Origin: Alitta virens
Lineage: Eukaryota; Annelida; Polychaeta; Phyllodocida; Nereididae
DNA length: 64,000 bases
Direction: 5' to 3'
NCBI GenBank assembly: GCA_932294295.1
Contig: OW028579.1
Span: 9,980,370-10,044,369, forward strand
In this document: positions 11,441 to 25,100 of the stretch, in pieces
Layout of the letters: every line of letters begins with the position of its first letter
Position numbering within the stretch: position 1 is the stretch's first letter
Translations under genes and position numbers: made by a program
Notes under the pieces: model-generated
The model's input: only the letters and a program-made list of their open reading frames with translations
Database searches by the model: none
What the model was told of the DNA's origin: nothing

Positions 11441-14400
11441 AAAAGTGTGAACAACAAACCAAAAAAAGTGTGAAAAACAAACCAAAAAAAGTGTGAACAA
11501 CAAACCAAAAAAAGTGTGAAAAACAAACCAAAAAAAGTGTGAACAACAAACCAAAAAAAAGTGTGAACAACAAACCAAAAAGAAGTGTGAACAACAAACC
11601 AAAAAAAAATGTGAACAACAAACCAAAAAAGGTGTGAACAACAAATCAAAAAAGTGTGAAAAACAAACCAAAAAAAGTGTGAACAACAAACCAAAAAAAG
11701 TGTGAACAACAAACCAAAAAAAGTGTGAACAACAAATCAAAAAAAGTGTGAACAACAAACCAAAAAAAGTGTGAACAACAAACCAAAAAAAGTGTGAACA
11801 ACAAACCAAAAAAAGAGTGAACAACAAACCAAAAAAAGTGTGAACAACAAACCAAAAAAAGTGTGAACAACAAACCAAAAAAAGTGTGAACAACAAACCA
11901 AATAAAGTGTGAACAACAAACCAAAAAAAGTGTGAACAACAAACCAAAAAAAGTGTGAAAAACAAACCAAAAAAAGTGTGAACAACAAACCAAAAAAAGT
12001 GTGAAAAACAAACCAAAAAAAGTGTGAACAACAAACCAAAAAAGGTGTGAACAACAAATCAAAAAAAGTGTGAAAAACAAACCAAAAAAAGTGTGAACAA
12101 CAAACCAAAAAAAGTGTGAACAACAAAGCAAAAAAAGTGTGAACAACAAAGCAAAAAAAGTGTGAACAACAAACCAAAAAAAGTGTGAACAACAAACCAA
12201 AAAAAGTGTGAAAAACAAACCAAAAAAAAGTGTGAACAACAAACCAAAAAAAGTGTGAACAACAAACCAAAAAAAGTGTGAACAACAAACCAAAAAAAGT
12301 GTGAACAACAAACCAAAAAAAGTGTGAAAAACAAACCAAAAAAAGTGTGAACAACAAACCAAAAAAAGTGTGAACAACAAACCAAAAAAAGTGTGAAAAA
12401 CAAACCAAAAAAAGTGTGAACAACAAACCAAAAAAAGTGTGAAAAACAAACCAAAAAAAGTGTGAACAACAAACCAAAAAAGGTGTGAACAACAAATCAA
12501 AAAAAGTGTGAAAAACAAACCAAAAAAAGTGTGAACAACAAACCAAAAAAAGTGTGAACAACAAACCAAAAAAAGTGTGAACAACAAATCAAAAAAAGTG
12601 TGAAAAACAAATCAAAAAAAGTGTGAACAACAAACCAAAAAAAGTGTGAACAACAAACCAAAAAAAGTGTGAACAACAAACCAAAAAAAGTGTGAACAAC
12701 AAACCAAAAAAAGTGTGAAAAACAAACCAAAAAAAGTGTGAAAAACAAACCAAAAAAAGTGTGAACAACAAACCAAAAAAAGTGTGAAAAACAAACCAAA
12801 AAAAGTGTGAACAACAAACCAAAAAAAGTGTGAACAACAAACCAAAAAAAGTGTGAACAACAAACCAAAAAAAGTGTGAACAACAAACCAAAAAAAGTGT
12901 AAACAACAAACCAAAAAAAGTGTGAACAACAAACCAAAAAAAGTGTGAACAACAAACCAAAAAAAAGTGTGAACAACAAATCAAAAAGAAGTGTGAACAA
13001 CAAACCAAAAAAAGTGTGAACAACAAACCAAAAAAAGTGTGAACAACAAACCAAAAAAAGTGTGAACAACAAATCAAAAAAAGTGTGAAAAACAAACCAA
13101 AAAAAGTGTGAACAACAAACCAAAAAAAAGTGTGAACAACAAATCAAAAAGAAGTGTGAACAACAAACCAAAAAAAAGTGTGAACAACAAACCAAAAAAG
13201 GTGTGAACAACAAATCAAAAAAAGTGTGAAAAACAAACCAAAAAAAGTGTGAACAACAAACCAAAAAAAGTGTGAACAACAAACCAAAAAAAGTGTGAAC
13301 AACAAATCAAAAAAAGTGTGAAAAACAAACCAAAAAAAGTGTGAACAACAAACCAAAAAAAGTGTGAACAACAAACCAAAAAAAGTGTGAAAAACAAACC
13401 AAAAAAAGTGTGAACAACAAACCAAAAAAAGTGTGAACAACAAACCAAAAAAAGTGTGAACAACAAACCAAAAAAAGTGTGAAAAACAAACCAAAAAAAG
13501 TGTGAACAACAAACCAAAAAAAGTGTGAAAAACAAACCAAAAAAAGTGTAAACAACAAACCAAAAAAAGTGTGAACAACAAACCAAAAAAAGTGTGAACA
13601 ACAAACCAAAAAAAAGTGTGAACAACAAATCAAAAAGAAGTGTGAACAACAAACCAAAAAAAAGTGTGAACAACAAACCAAAAAAGGTGTGAACAACAAA
13701 TCAAAAAAAGTGTGAAAAACAAACCAAAAAAAGTGTGAACAACAAACCAAAAAAAGTGTGAACAACAAACCAAAAAAAGTGTGAACAACAAACCAAAAAC
13801 AGTGTGAACAACAAATCAAAAAAAGTGTGAAAAACAAACCAAAAAAAGTGTGAACAACAAACCAAAAAAAGTGTCAACAACAAACCAAAAAAAGTGTGAA
13901 AAACAAATCAAAAAAAGTGTGAACAACAAACCAAAAAAAGTGTGAACAACAAACCAAAAAAAGTGTGAAAAACAAACCAAAAAAAGTGTAAACAACAAAC
14001 CAAAAAAAGTGTGAACAACAAACCAAAAAAAGTGTGAACAACAAACCAAAAAAAAGTGTGAACAACAAATCAAAAAGAAGTGTGAACAACAAACCAAAAA
14101 AAGTGTGAACAACAAACCAAAAAAAGTGTGAACAACAAACCAAAAAAAGTGTGAACAACAAACCAAAAAAAGAGTGAACAACAAACCAAAAAAAGTGTGA
14201 ACAACAAACCAAAAAAAGTGTGAACAACAAACCAAAAAAAGTGTGAACAACAAACCAAATAAAGTGTGAACAACAAACCAAAAAAAGTGTGAACAACAAA
14301 CCAAAAAAAGTGTGAAAAACAAACCAAAAAAAGTGTGAACAACAAACCAAAAAAAGTGTGAAAAACAAACCAAAAAAAGTGTGAACAACAAACCAAAAAA

Positions 14401-15393
14401 GGTGTGAACAACAAATCAAAAAAAGTGTGAAAAACAAACCAAAAAAAGTGTGAACAACAAACCAAAAAAAGTGTGAACAACAAACCAAAAAAAGTGTGAA
14501 CAACAAACCAAAAAAAGTGTGAACAACAAACCAAAAAAAGTGTGAAAAACAAACCAAAAAAAGTGTGAACAACAAACCAAAAAAAGTGTGAAAAACAAAC
14601 CAAAAAAAGTGTGAACAACAAACCAAAAAAAGTGTTAACAACAAACCAAAAAAAGTGTGAACAACAAACCAAAAAAAGTGTGAACAACAAACCAAAAAAA
14701 GTGTGAACAACAAACCAAAAAAAGTGTGAACAACAAACCAAAAAAAGTGTGAACAACAAACCAAATAAAGTGTGAACAACAAACCAAAAAAAGTGTGAAC
14801 AACAAACCAAAAAAAGTGTGAAAAACAAACCAAAAAAAGTGTGAACAACAAACCAAAAAAAGTGTGAAAAACAAACCAAAAAAAGTGTGAACAACAAACC
14901 AAAAAAGGTGTGAACAACAAATCAAAAAAAGTGTGAAAAACAAACCAAAAAAAGTGTGAACAACAAACCAAAAAAAGTGTGAACAACAAACCAAAAACAG
15001 TGTGAACAACAAATCAAAAAAAGTGTGAAAAACAAACCAAAAAAAGTGTGAACAACAAACCAAAAAAAGTGTCAACAACAAACCAAAAAAAGTGTGAAAA
15101 ACAAACCAAAAAAAGTGTGAACAACAAACCAAAAAAAGTGTGAACAACAAACCAAAAAAAGTGTGAACAACAAACCAAAAAAAGTGTGAAAAACAAACCA
15201 AAAAAAGTGTAAACAACAAACCAAAAAAAGTGTGAACAACAAACCAAAAAAAGTGTGAACAACAAACCAAAAAAAAGTGTGAACAACAAATCAAAAAGAA
15301 GTGTGAACAACAAACCAAAAAAAGTGTGAACAACAAACCAAAAAAAGTGTGAAAAACAAACCAAAAAAAAGTGTGAACAACAAACCAAAAAAA
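11428..15393 (+). repeat. Minisatellite family A (23-bp unit), A-rich strand on top
   Basis: The unit is GTGTGAACAACAAACC followed by seven A, 23 bp in total. Internal variants are GAAAAAC for GAACAAC, AAATC for AAACC, AAAGC, GTGTAAAC, GTGTCAAC, GAGTGAAC, AAATAAAG and an AAAAAGAAG form. A single GGTGTGAACAACAAATC unit returns every few hundred bases. These variants recur in fixed order, so the array has higher-order structure. On the complementary strand almost every frame stays open because the motif has no stop triplet. The reading repeats every 23 residues, because three 23-bp units equal 23 codons. Confidence 0.97.
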
Positions 15394-16103
15394 GGTGTGA
15401 ACAACAAACCAAAAAAGGTGTGAACAACAAACCAAAAAAAGGTGTGAACAACAAACCAAAAAAGGTGTGAACAACCAAAAAAAAGGTGTGAACAACAAAC
15501 CAAAAAAAGGTGTGAACAAAACCAAAAAAAGATGTGAACAACAAACCAAAAAAAGGTGTGAACAACAAACCAAAAAAGGTGTGAACAACAAAGCAAAAAA
15601 AGGTGTGAACAACAAACCAAAAAAGGTGTGAACAAAAGGTGTGAACAACAAACCAAAAAAGGTGTGAAAAACAAACCAAAAAAGGTGTGAACAAAAGGTG
15701 TGAACAACAAACCAAAAAAAGGTGTGAACAACAAACCAAAAAAAGGTGTGAACAACAAACCAAAAAAGGTGTGAACAACAAACCAAAAAAAGGTGTGAAC
15801 AACAAACCAAAAAAGGTGTGAACAAAAGGTGTGAACAACAAACCAAAAAAAGGTGTGAACAACAAACCAAAAAAGGTGTGAACAACAAACCAAAAAAAGG
15901 TGTGAACAACAAACCAAAAAAGGTGTGAACAAAAGGTGTGAACAACAAACCAAAAAAAGGTGTGAACAACAAACCAAAAAAAGGTGTGAACAACAAACCA
16001 AAAAAAGGTGAGAACAACAAACCAAAAAAAGGTGTGAACAACAAACCAAAAAAGGTGTGAACAAAAGGTGTGAACAACAAACCAAAAAAGGTGTGAACAA
16101 CAA
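15394..16103 (+). repeat. Family B minisatellite islet inside family A
   Basis: The repeat changes here from the 23-bp A unit to the B unit, which adds a G to give GGTGTGAACAACAAACC plus six or seven A. The islet includes the shortened form GGTGTGAACAAAA, a GAACAAAACC unit, AAAGC units and GGTGTGAAAAACAAACC, as found in the large B arrays. The order of these markers matches, on the opposite strand, the B islet at 51069-51300 and the ends of B blocks near 48430 and 49820. It therefore looks like a cassette moved by exchange within the array. A units resume after 16103. Confidence 0.9.
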
Positions 16104-16118
16104 ATCAAAAAAAGTGTG

Positions 16119-17840
16119 AAAAACAAATCAAAAAAAGTGTGAAAAACAAATCAAAAAAAGTGTGAACAACAAACCAAAAAAAGTGTGAACAACAAACCAA
16201 AAAAAGTGTGAACAACAAACCAAAAAAAGTGTGAACAACAAACCAAAAAAAGTGTGAAAAACAAACCAAAAAAAGTGTGAAAAACAAACCAAAAAAAGTG
16301 TGAACAACAAACCAAAAAAAGTGTGAAAAACAAACCAAAAAAAGTGTGAACAACAAACCAAAAAAAGTGTGAACAACAAACCAAAAAAAGTGTGAACAAC
16401 AAACCAAAAAAAGTGTGAACAACAAACCAAAAAAAGTGTAAACAACAAACCAAAAAAAGTGTGAACAACAAACCAAAAAAAGTGTGAACAACAAACCAAA
16501 AAAAAGTGTGAACAACAAATCAAAAAGAAGTGTGAACAACAAACCAAAAAAAGTGTGAACAACAAACCAAAAAAAGTGTGAACAACAAACCAAAAAAAGT
16601 GTGAACAACAAATCAAAAAAAGTGTGAAAAACAAACCAAAAAAAGTGTGAACAACAAACCAAAAAAAAGTGTGAACAACAAATCAAAAAGAAGTGTGAAC
16701 AACAAACCAAAAAAAAGTGTGAACAACAAACCAAAAAAGGTGTGAACAACAAATCAAAAAAAGTGTGAAAAACAAACCAAAAAAAGTGTGAACAACAAAC
16801 CAAAAAAAGTGTGAACAACAAACCAAAAAAAGTGTGAACAACAAATCAAAAAAAGTGTGAAAAACAAACCAAAAAAAGTGTGAACAACAAACCAAAAAAA
16901 GTGTGAACAACAAACCAAAAAAAGTGTGAAAAACAAACCAAAAAAAGTGTGAACAACAAACCAAAAAAAGTGTGAACAACAAACCAAAAAAAGTGTGAAC
17001 AACAAACCAAAAAAAGTGTGAAAAACAAACCAAAAAAAGTGTGAACAACAAACCAAAAAAAGTGTGAAAAACAAACCAAAAAAAGTGTAAACAACAAACC
17101 AAAAAAAGTGTGAACAACAAACCAAAAAAAGTGTGAACAACAAACCAAAAAAAAGTGTGAACAACAAATCAAAAAGAAGTGTGAACAACAAACCAAAAAA
17201 AAGTGTGAACAACAAACCAAAAAAGGTGTGAACAACAAATCAAAAAAAGTGTGAAAAACAAACCAAAAAAAGTGTGAACAACAAACCAAAAAAAGTGTGA
17301 ACAACAAACCAAAAAAAGTGTGAACAACAAACCAAAAACAGTGTGAACAACAAATCAAAAAAAGTGTGAAAAACAAACCAAAAAATGTGTGAACAACAAA
17401 CCAAAAAAAGTGTCAACAACAAACCAAAAAAAGTGTGAAAAACAAACCAAAAAAAGTGTGAACAACAAACCAAAAAAAGTGTGAACAACAAACCAAAAAA
17501 AGTGTGAAAAACAAACCAAAAAAAGTGTAAACAACAAACCAAAAAAAGTGTGAACAACAAACCAAAAAAAGTGTGAACAACAAACCAAAAAAAAGTGTGA
17601 ACAACAAATCAAAAAGAAGTGTGAACAACAAACCAAAAAAAGTGTGAACAACAAACCAAAAAAAGTGTGAACAACAAACCAAAAAAAGTGTGAACAACAA
17701 ACCAAAAAAAGAGTGAACAACAAACCAAAAAAAGTGTGAACAACAAACCAAAAAAAGTGTGAACAACAAACCAAAAAAAGTGTGAACAACAAACCAAATA
17801 AAGTGTGAACAACAAACCAAAAAAAGTGTGAACAACAAAC
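16119..17840 (+). repeat. Segment duplicated from 12580-14300 (offset 3539 bp)
   Basis: Markers shared at exactly 3539 bp are GTGTCAAC (13871/17410), GTGTAAAC (13986/17525), GAGTGAAC (14172/17711) and CCAAATAAAG (14255/17794). A few substitutions separate the copies, for example AAATC against AAACC near 13905/17444. Similarity ends close to 14305/17844. Confidence 0.85.
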
Positions 17841-17885
17841 CAAAAAAAGTGTGAACAACAAACCAAAAAAAGTGTGAACAACAAA

Positions 17886-18925
17886 TCAAAAAAAGTGTGA
17901 AAAACAAACCAAAAAAAGTGTGAACAACAAACCAAAAAAAGTGTGAACAACAAACCAAAAAAAGTGTGAAAAACAAACCAAAAAAAGTGTGAACAACAAA
18001 CCAAAAAAAGTGTGAACAACAAACCAAAAAAAGTGTGAACAACAAACCAAAAAAAGTGTGAAAAACAAACCAAAAAAAGTGTGAACAACAAACCAAAAAA
18101 AGTGTGAAAAACAAACCAAAAAAAGTGTAAACAACAAACCAAAAAAAGTGTGAACAACAAACCAAAAAAAGTGTGAACAACAAACCAAAAAAAAGTGTGA
18201 ACAACAAATCAAAAAGAAGTGTGAACAACAAACCAAAAAAAAGTGTGAACAACAAACCAAAAAAGGTGTGAACAACAAATCAAAAAAAGTGTGAAAAACA
18301 AACCAAAAAAAGTGTGAACAACAAACCAAAAAAAGTGTGAACAACAAACCAAAAAAAGTGTGAACAACAAACCAAAAACAGTGTGAACAACAAATCAAAA
18401 AAAGTGTGAAAAACAAACCAAAAAATGTGTGAACAACAAACCAAAAAAAGTGTCAACAACAAACCAAAAAAAGTGTGAAAAACAAACCAAAAAAAGTGTG
18501 AACAACAAACCAAAAAAAGTGTGAACAACAAACCAAAAAAAGTGTGAAAAACAAACCAAAAAAAGTGTAAACAACAAACCAAAAAAAGTGTGAACAACAA
18601 ACCAAAAAAAGTGTGAACAACAAACCAAAAAAAAGTGTGAACAACAAATCAAAAAGAAGTGTGAACAACAAACCAAAAAAAGTGTGAACAACAAACCAAA
18701 AAAAGTGTGAACAACAAACCAAAAAAAGTGTGAACAACAAACCAAAAAAAGAGTGAACAACAAACCAAAAAAAGTGTGAACAACAAACCAAAAAAAGTGT
18801 GAACAACAAACCAAAAAAAGTGTGAACAACAAACCAAATAAAGTGTGAACAACAAACCAAAAAAAGTGTGAACAACAAACCAAAAAAAGTGTGAAAAACA
18901 AACCAAAAAAAGTGTGAACAACAAA
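17886..18925 (+). repeat. 1040-bp tandem duplication within family A
   Basis: Rare markers are repeated 1040 bp apart: GAGTGAAC at 17711 and 18751, CCAAATAAAG at 17794 and 18834, and the GTGTCAAC and AAAAATGTGTG units. The first copy is about 16846-17885. The spacing is about 45 units. Confidence 0.85.
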
Positions 18926-18932
18926 CCAAAAA

Positions 18933-19132
18933 NNNNNNNNNNNNNNNNNNNNNNNNNNNNNNNNNNNNNNNNNNNNNNNNNNNNNNNNNNNNNNNNNNNN
19001 NNNNNNNNNNNNNNNNNNNNNNNNNNNNNNNNNNNNNNNNNNNNNNNNNNNNNNNNNNNNNNNNNNNNNNNNNNNNNNNNNNNNNNNNNNNNNNNNNNNN
19101 NNNNNNNNNNNNNNNNNNNNNNNNNNNNNNNN
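18933..19132. other. Assembly gap 1 (200 N)
   Basis: A run of exactly 200 N, so a placeholder rather than a measured size. Family A with the A-rich strand on top lies on its left, and family B with the T-rich strand on top on its right. Both orientation and repeat family change across it. Confidence 0.99.
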
Positions 19133-22100
19133 TTTTGGTTTGTTGTTCACACCTTTTTTTGGTTTGTTGTTCACACCTTTTTTTGGTTTGTTGTTCACAC
19201 CTTTTTTTGGTTTGTTGTTCACACCTTTTTTTGGTTTGTTGTTCACACCTTTTTTGGTTTGTTGTTCACACCTTTTTTTGGTTTGTTGTTCACACCTTTT
19301 GTTCACACCTTTTTTGGGTTTGTTGTTCACACCTTTTTTGGGTTTGTTGTTCACACCTTTTTTGGTTTGTTGTTCACACCTTTTTTGGTTTGTTGTTCAC
19401 ACCTTTTTTTGGTTTGTTGTTCACACCTTTTGTTCACACCTTTTTTGGGTTTGTTGTTCACACCTTTTTTGGGTTTGTTGTTCACACCTTTTTTTGGGTT
19501 TGTTGTTCACACCTTTTTTGGTTTGTTGTTCACACCTTTTTTTGGTTTGTTGTTCACACCTTTTTTTGGTTTGTTGTTCACACCTTTTTTGGGTTTGTTG
19601 TTCACACCTTTTTTTGGTTTGTTGTTCACACCTTTTTTGGTTTGTTGTTCACACCTTTTTTGGTTTGTTGTTCACACCTTTTTTTGGTTTGTTGTTCACA
19701 CCTTTTTTTGGTTTGTTGTTCACACCTTTTTTTGGTTTGTTGTTCACACCTTTTTTTGGTTTGTTGTTCACACCTTTTTTTGGTTTGTTGTTCACACCTT
19801 TTTTTGGTTTGTTGTTCACACCTTTTTTGGTTTGTTGTTCACACCTTTTTTTGGTTTGTTGTTCACACCTTTTTTTGGTTTGTTGTTCACACCTTTTTTT
19901 GGTTTGTTGTTCACACCTTTTTTGGGTTTGTTGTTCACACCTTTTTTGGTTTGTTGTTCACACCTTTTGTTCACACCTTTTTTGGGTTTGTTGTTCACAC
20001 CTTTTTTGGGTTTGTTGTTCACACCTTTTTTGGTTTGTTGTTCACACCTTTTTTGGGTTTGTTGTTCACACCTTTTTTTGGTTTGTTCGTCACACCTTTT
20101 TTTGGTTTGTTGTTCACACCTTTTTTGGGTTTGTTGTTCACACCTTTTTTTGGTTTGTTGTTCACACCTTTTTTTGGTTTGTTGTTCACACCTTTTTTTC
20201 GTTTGTTGTTCACACCTTTTTTGGGTTTGTTGTTCACACCTTTTTTGGTTTGTTGTTCACACCTTTTTTTGGTTTGTTGTTCACACCTTTTTTTGGTTTG
20301 TTGTTCACACCTTTTTTTGGTTTGTTGTTCACACCTTTTTTTGGTTTGTTGTTCACACCTTTTTTTGGTTTGTTGTTCACACCTTTTTTTGGTTTGTTGT
20401 TCACACCTTTTTTTGGTTTGTTGTTCACACCTTTTTTTGGTTTGTTGTTCACACCTTTTTGTTCACACCTTTTTTGGTTTGTTGTTCACACCTTTTTTTG
20501 GTTTGTTGTTCACACCTTTTTTGGTTTGTTGTTCACACCTTTTTTTGGTTTGTTGTTCACACCTTTTGTTCACACCTTTTTTGGGTTTGTTGTTCACACC
20601 TTTTTTGGGTTTGTTGTTCACACCTTTTTTGGGTTTGTTGTTCACACCTTTTTTGGGTTTGTTGTTCACACCTTTTTTTGGTTTGTTGTTCACACCTTTT
20701 TTTGGTTTGTTGTTCACACCTTTTTTGGGTTTGTTGTTCACACCTTTTTTTGGTTTGTTGTTCACACCTTTTTTTGGTTTGTTGTTCACACCTTTTTTGG
20801 TTTGTTGTTCACACCTTTTTTTGGTTTGTTGTTCACACCTTTTTTTGCTTTGTTGTTCACACCTTTTGTTCACACCTTTTTTGGTTTGTTTTTCACACCT
20901 TTTTTGGTTTGTTGTTCACACCTTTTGTTCACACCTTTTTTGGTTTGTTGTTCACACCTTTTTTGGTTTGTTTTTCACACCTTTTTTGGTTTGTTGTTCA
21001 CACCTTTTGTTCACACCTTTTTTGGTTTGTTGTTCACACCTTTTTTTGCTTTGTTGTTCACACCTTTTTTGGTTTGTTGTTCACACCTTTTTTTGGTTTG
21101 TTGTTCACACCTTTTTTTGGTTTTGTTCACACCTTTTTTTGGTTTGTTGTTCACACCTTTTTTTGGTTTGTTGTTCACACCTTTTTTGGGTTTGTTGTTC
21201 ACACCTTTTTTTGGTTTGTTGTTCACACCTTTTTTTGGTTTGTTGTTCACACCTTTTTTTGGTTTGTTGTTCACACCTTTTTTTGGTTTGTTGTTCACAC
21301 CTTTTTTGGGTTTGTTGTTCACACCTTTTTTTGGTTTGTTGTTCACACCTTTTTTGGTTTGTTGTTCACACCTTTTTTGGTTTGTTGTTCACACCTTTTT
21401 TTGGTTTGTTGTTCACACCTTTTTTTGGTTTGTTGTTCACACCTTTTTTTGGTTTGTTGTTCACACCTTTTTTGGGTTTGTTGTTCACACCTTTTTTTGG
21501 TTTGTTGTTCACACCTTTTTTTGGTTTGTTGTTCACACCTTTTTTTGGTTTGTTGTTCACACCTTTTTTGGGTTTGTTGTTCACACCTTTTTTGGGTTTG
21601 TTGTTCACACCTTTTTTTGGTTTGTTGTTCACACCTTTTTTGGGTTTGTTGTTCACACCTTTTTTGGGTTTGTTGTTCACACCTTTTTTTGGTTTGTTGT
21701 TCACACCTTTTTTTGGTTTGTTGTTCACACCTTTTTTTGGTTTGTTGTTCACACCTTTTTTTGGTTTGTTGTTCACACCTTTTTTTGGTTTGTTGTTCAC
21801 ACCTTTTGTTCACACCTTTTTTGGTTTGTTGTTCACACCTTTTTTTGGTTTGTTGTTCACACCTTTTTTGGTTTGTTGTTCACACCTTTTTTTGGTTTGT
21901 TGTTCACACCTTTTGTTCACACCTTTTTTGGGTTTGTTGTTCACACCTTTTTTGGGTTTGTTGTTCACACCTTTTTTTGGTTTGTTGTTCACACATTTTT
22001 TTTGGTTTGTTGTTCACACCTTTTTTTGGTTTGTTGTTCACACCTTTTTTTGGTTTGTTGTTCACACCTTTTTTTGGTTTGTTGTTCACACCTTTTTTTG

Positions 22101-25100
22101 GTTTGTTGTTCACACCTTTTTTTGGTTTGTTGTTCACACCTTTTTTTGGTTTGTTGTTCACACCTTTTTTTGGTTTGTTGTTCACACCTTTTTTTGGTTT
22201 GTTGTTCACACCTTTTTTTGGTTTGTTGTTCACACCTTTTTTTGGTTTGTTGTTCACACCTTTTTTTGGTTTGTTGTTCACACCTTTTTTTGGTTTGTTG
22301 TTCACACCTTTTTTTGGTTTGTTGTTCACACCTTTTTTTGGTTTGTTGTTCACGCCTTTTTTGGGTTTGTTGTTCACACCTTTTTTTGGTTTGTTGTTCA
22401 CACCTTTTTTTGGTTTGTTGTTCACACCTTTTGTTCACACCTTTTTTGGTTTGTTGTTCACACCTTTTTTGGTTTGTTGTTCACACCTTTTTTGGTTTGT
22501 TGTTCACACCTTTTTTTGGTTTGTTGTTCACACCTTTTGTTCACACCTTTTTTGGGTTTGTTGTTCACACCTTTTTTGGGTTTGTTGTTCACACCTTTTT
22601 TGGGTTTGTTGTTCACACCTTTTTTGGGTTTGTTGTTCACACCTTTTTTTGGTTTGTTGTTCACACCTTTTTTTGGTTTGTTGTTCACACCTTTTTTGGG
22701 TTTGTTGTTCACACCTTTTTTTGGTTTGTTGTTCACACCTTTTTTTGGTTTGTTGTTCACACCTTTTTTGGTTTGTTGTTCACACCTTTTTTTGCTTTGT
22801 TGTTCACACCTTTTTTTGCTTTGTTGTTCACACCTTTTGTTCACACCTTTTTTGGTTTGTTTTTCACACCTTTTTTGGTTTGTTGTTCACACCTTTTGTT
22901 CACACCTTTTTTGGTTTGTTGTTCACACCTTTTTTTGCTTTGTTGTTCACACCTTTTTTGGTTTGTTGTTCACACCTTTTTTTGGTTTGTTGTTCACACC
23001 TTTTTTTGGTTTTGTTCACACCTTTTTTTGGTTTGTTGTTCACACCTTTTTTTGGTTTGTTGTTCACACCTTTTTTGGGTTTGTTGTTCACACCTTTTTT
23101 TGGTTTGTTGTTCACACCTTTTTTTGGTTTGTTGTTCACACCTTTTTTGGTTTGTTGTTCACACCTTTTTTTGGTTTGTTGTTCACACCTTTTTTTGGTT
23201 TGTTGTTCACACCTTTTTTGGGTTTGTTGTTCACACCTTTTTTTGGTTTGTTGTTCACACCTTTTTTGGTTTGTTGTTCACACCTTTTTTGGTTTGTTGT
23301 TCACACCTTTTTTTGGTTTGTTGTTCACACCTTTTTTTGGTTTGTTGTTCACACCTTTTTTTGGTTTGTTGTTCACACCTTTTTTGGGTTTGTTGTTCAC
23401 ACCTTTTTTTGGTTTGTTGTTCACACCTTTTTTTGGTTTGTTGTTCACACCTTTTTTTGGTTTGTTGTTCACACCTTTTTTGGGTTTGTTGTTCACACCT
23501 TTTTTGGGTTTGTTGTTCACACCTTTTTTTGGTTTGTTGTTCACACCTTTTTTGGGTTTGTTGTTCACACCTTTTTTGGGTTTGTTGTTCACACCTTTTT
23601 TTGGTTTGTTGTTCACACCTTTTTTTGGTTTGTTGTTCACACCTTTTTTTGGTTTGTTGTTCACACCTTTTTTTGGTTTGTTGTTCAAACCTTTTTTTGG
23701 TTTGTTGTTCACACCTTTTGTTCACACCTTTTTTGGTTTGTTGTTCACACCTTTTTTTGGTTTGTTGTTCACACCTTTTTTGGTTTGTTGTTCACACCTT
23801 TTTTTGGTTTGTTGTTCACACCTTTTGTTCACACCTTTTTTGGGTTTGTTGTTCACACCTTTTTTGGGTTTGTTGTTCACACCTTTTTTGGGTTTGTTGT
23901 TCACACCTTTTTTGGGTTTGTTGTTCACACCTTTTTTTGGTTTGTTGTTCACACCTTTTTTTGGTTTGTTGTTCACACCTTTTTTTGGTTTGTTGTTCAC
24001 ACCTTTTTTGGGTTTGTTGTTCACACCTTTTTTGGGTTTGTTGTTCACACCTTTTTTTGGTTTGTTGTTCACACCTTTTTTGGGTTTGTTGTTCACACCT
24101 TTTTTGGGTTTGTTGTTCACACCTTTTTTTGGTTTGTTGTTCACACCTTTTTTTGGTTTGTTGTTCACACCTTTTTTTGGTTTGTTGTTCACACCTTTTT
24201 TTGGTTTGTTGTTCACACCTTTTTTTGGTTTGTTGTTCACACCTTTTGTTCACACCTTTTTTGGTTTGTTGTTCACACCTTTTTTTGGTTTGTTGTTCAC
24301 ACCTTTTTTGGTTTGTTGTTCACACCTTTTTTTGGTTTGTTGTTCACACCTTTTGTTCACACCTTTTTTGGGTTTGTTGTTCACACCTTTTTTGGGTTTG
24401 TTGTTCACACCTTTTTTGGGTTTGTTGTTCACACCTTTTTTGGGTTTGTTGTTCACACCTTTTTTGGGTTTGTTGTTCACACCTTTTTTGGGTTTGTTGT
24501 TCACACCTTTTTTGGGTTTGTTGTTCACACCTTTTTTTGGTTTGTTGTTCACACCTTTTTTTGGTTTGTTGTTCACACCTTTTTTGGGTTTGTTGTTCAC
24601 ACCTTTTTTTGGTTTGTTGTTCACACCTTTTTTTGGTTTGTTGTTCACACCTTTTTTGGTTTGTTGTTCACACCTTTTTTTGCTTTGTTGTTCACACCTT
24701 TTTTTGCTTTGTTGTTCACACCTTTTGTTCACACCTTTTTTGGTTTGTTTTTCACACCTTTTTTGGTTTGTTGTTCACACCTTTTGTTCACACCTTTTTT
24801 GGTTTGTTGTTCACACCTTTTTTTGCTTTGTTGTTCACACCTTTTTTGGTTTGTTGTTCACACCTTTTTTTGGTTTGTTGTTCACACCTTTTTTTGGTTT
24901 TGTTCACACCTTTTTTTGGTTTGTTGTTCACACCTTTTTTTGGTTTGTTGTTCACACCTTTTTTGGGTTTGTTGTTCACACCTTTTTTTGGTTTGTTGTT
25001 CACACCTTTTTTTGGTTTGTTGTTCACACCTTTTTTTGGTTTGTTGTTCACACCTTTTTTTGGTTTGTTGTTCACACCTTTTTTTGGTTTGTTGTTCACA

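Larger units (their letters stand above)
16104..18932 (+). repeat. Minisatellite family A, A-rich strand on top, up to gap 1
   Basis: This continues the 23-bp A family with the same variants as before the islet. Two large duplications are visible. About 16119-17840 repeats 12580-14300 at an offset of 3539 bp, and 16846-17885 repeats as 17886-18925 at 1040 bp. The block ends in normal A units directly at the N run, with no sign of unit decay. Confidence 0.95.

Noticed and set aside
11428..18932. CRISPR array
   Set aside because: The 23-bp repeats are directly adjacent without spacers, and no cas genes are present. It is a minisatellite.
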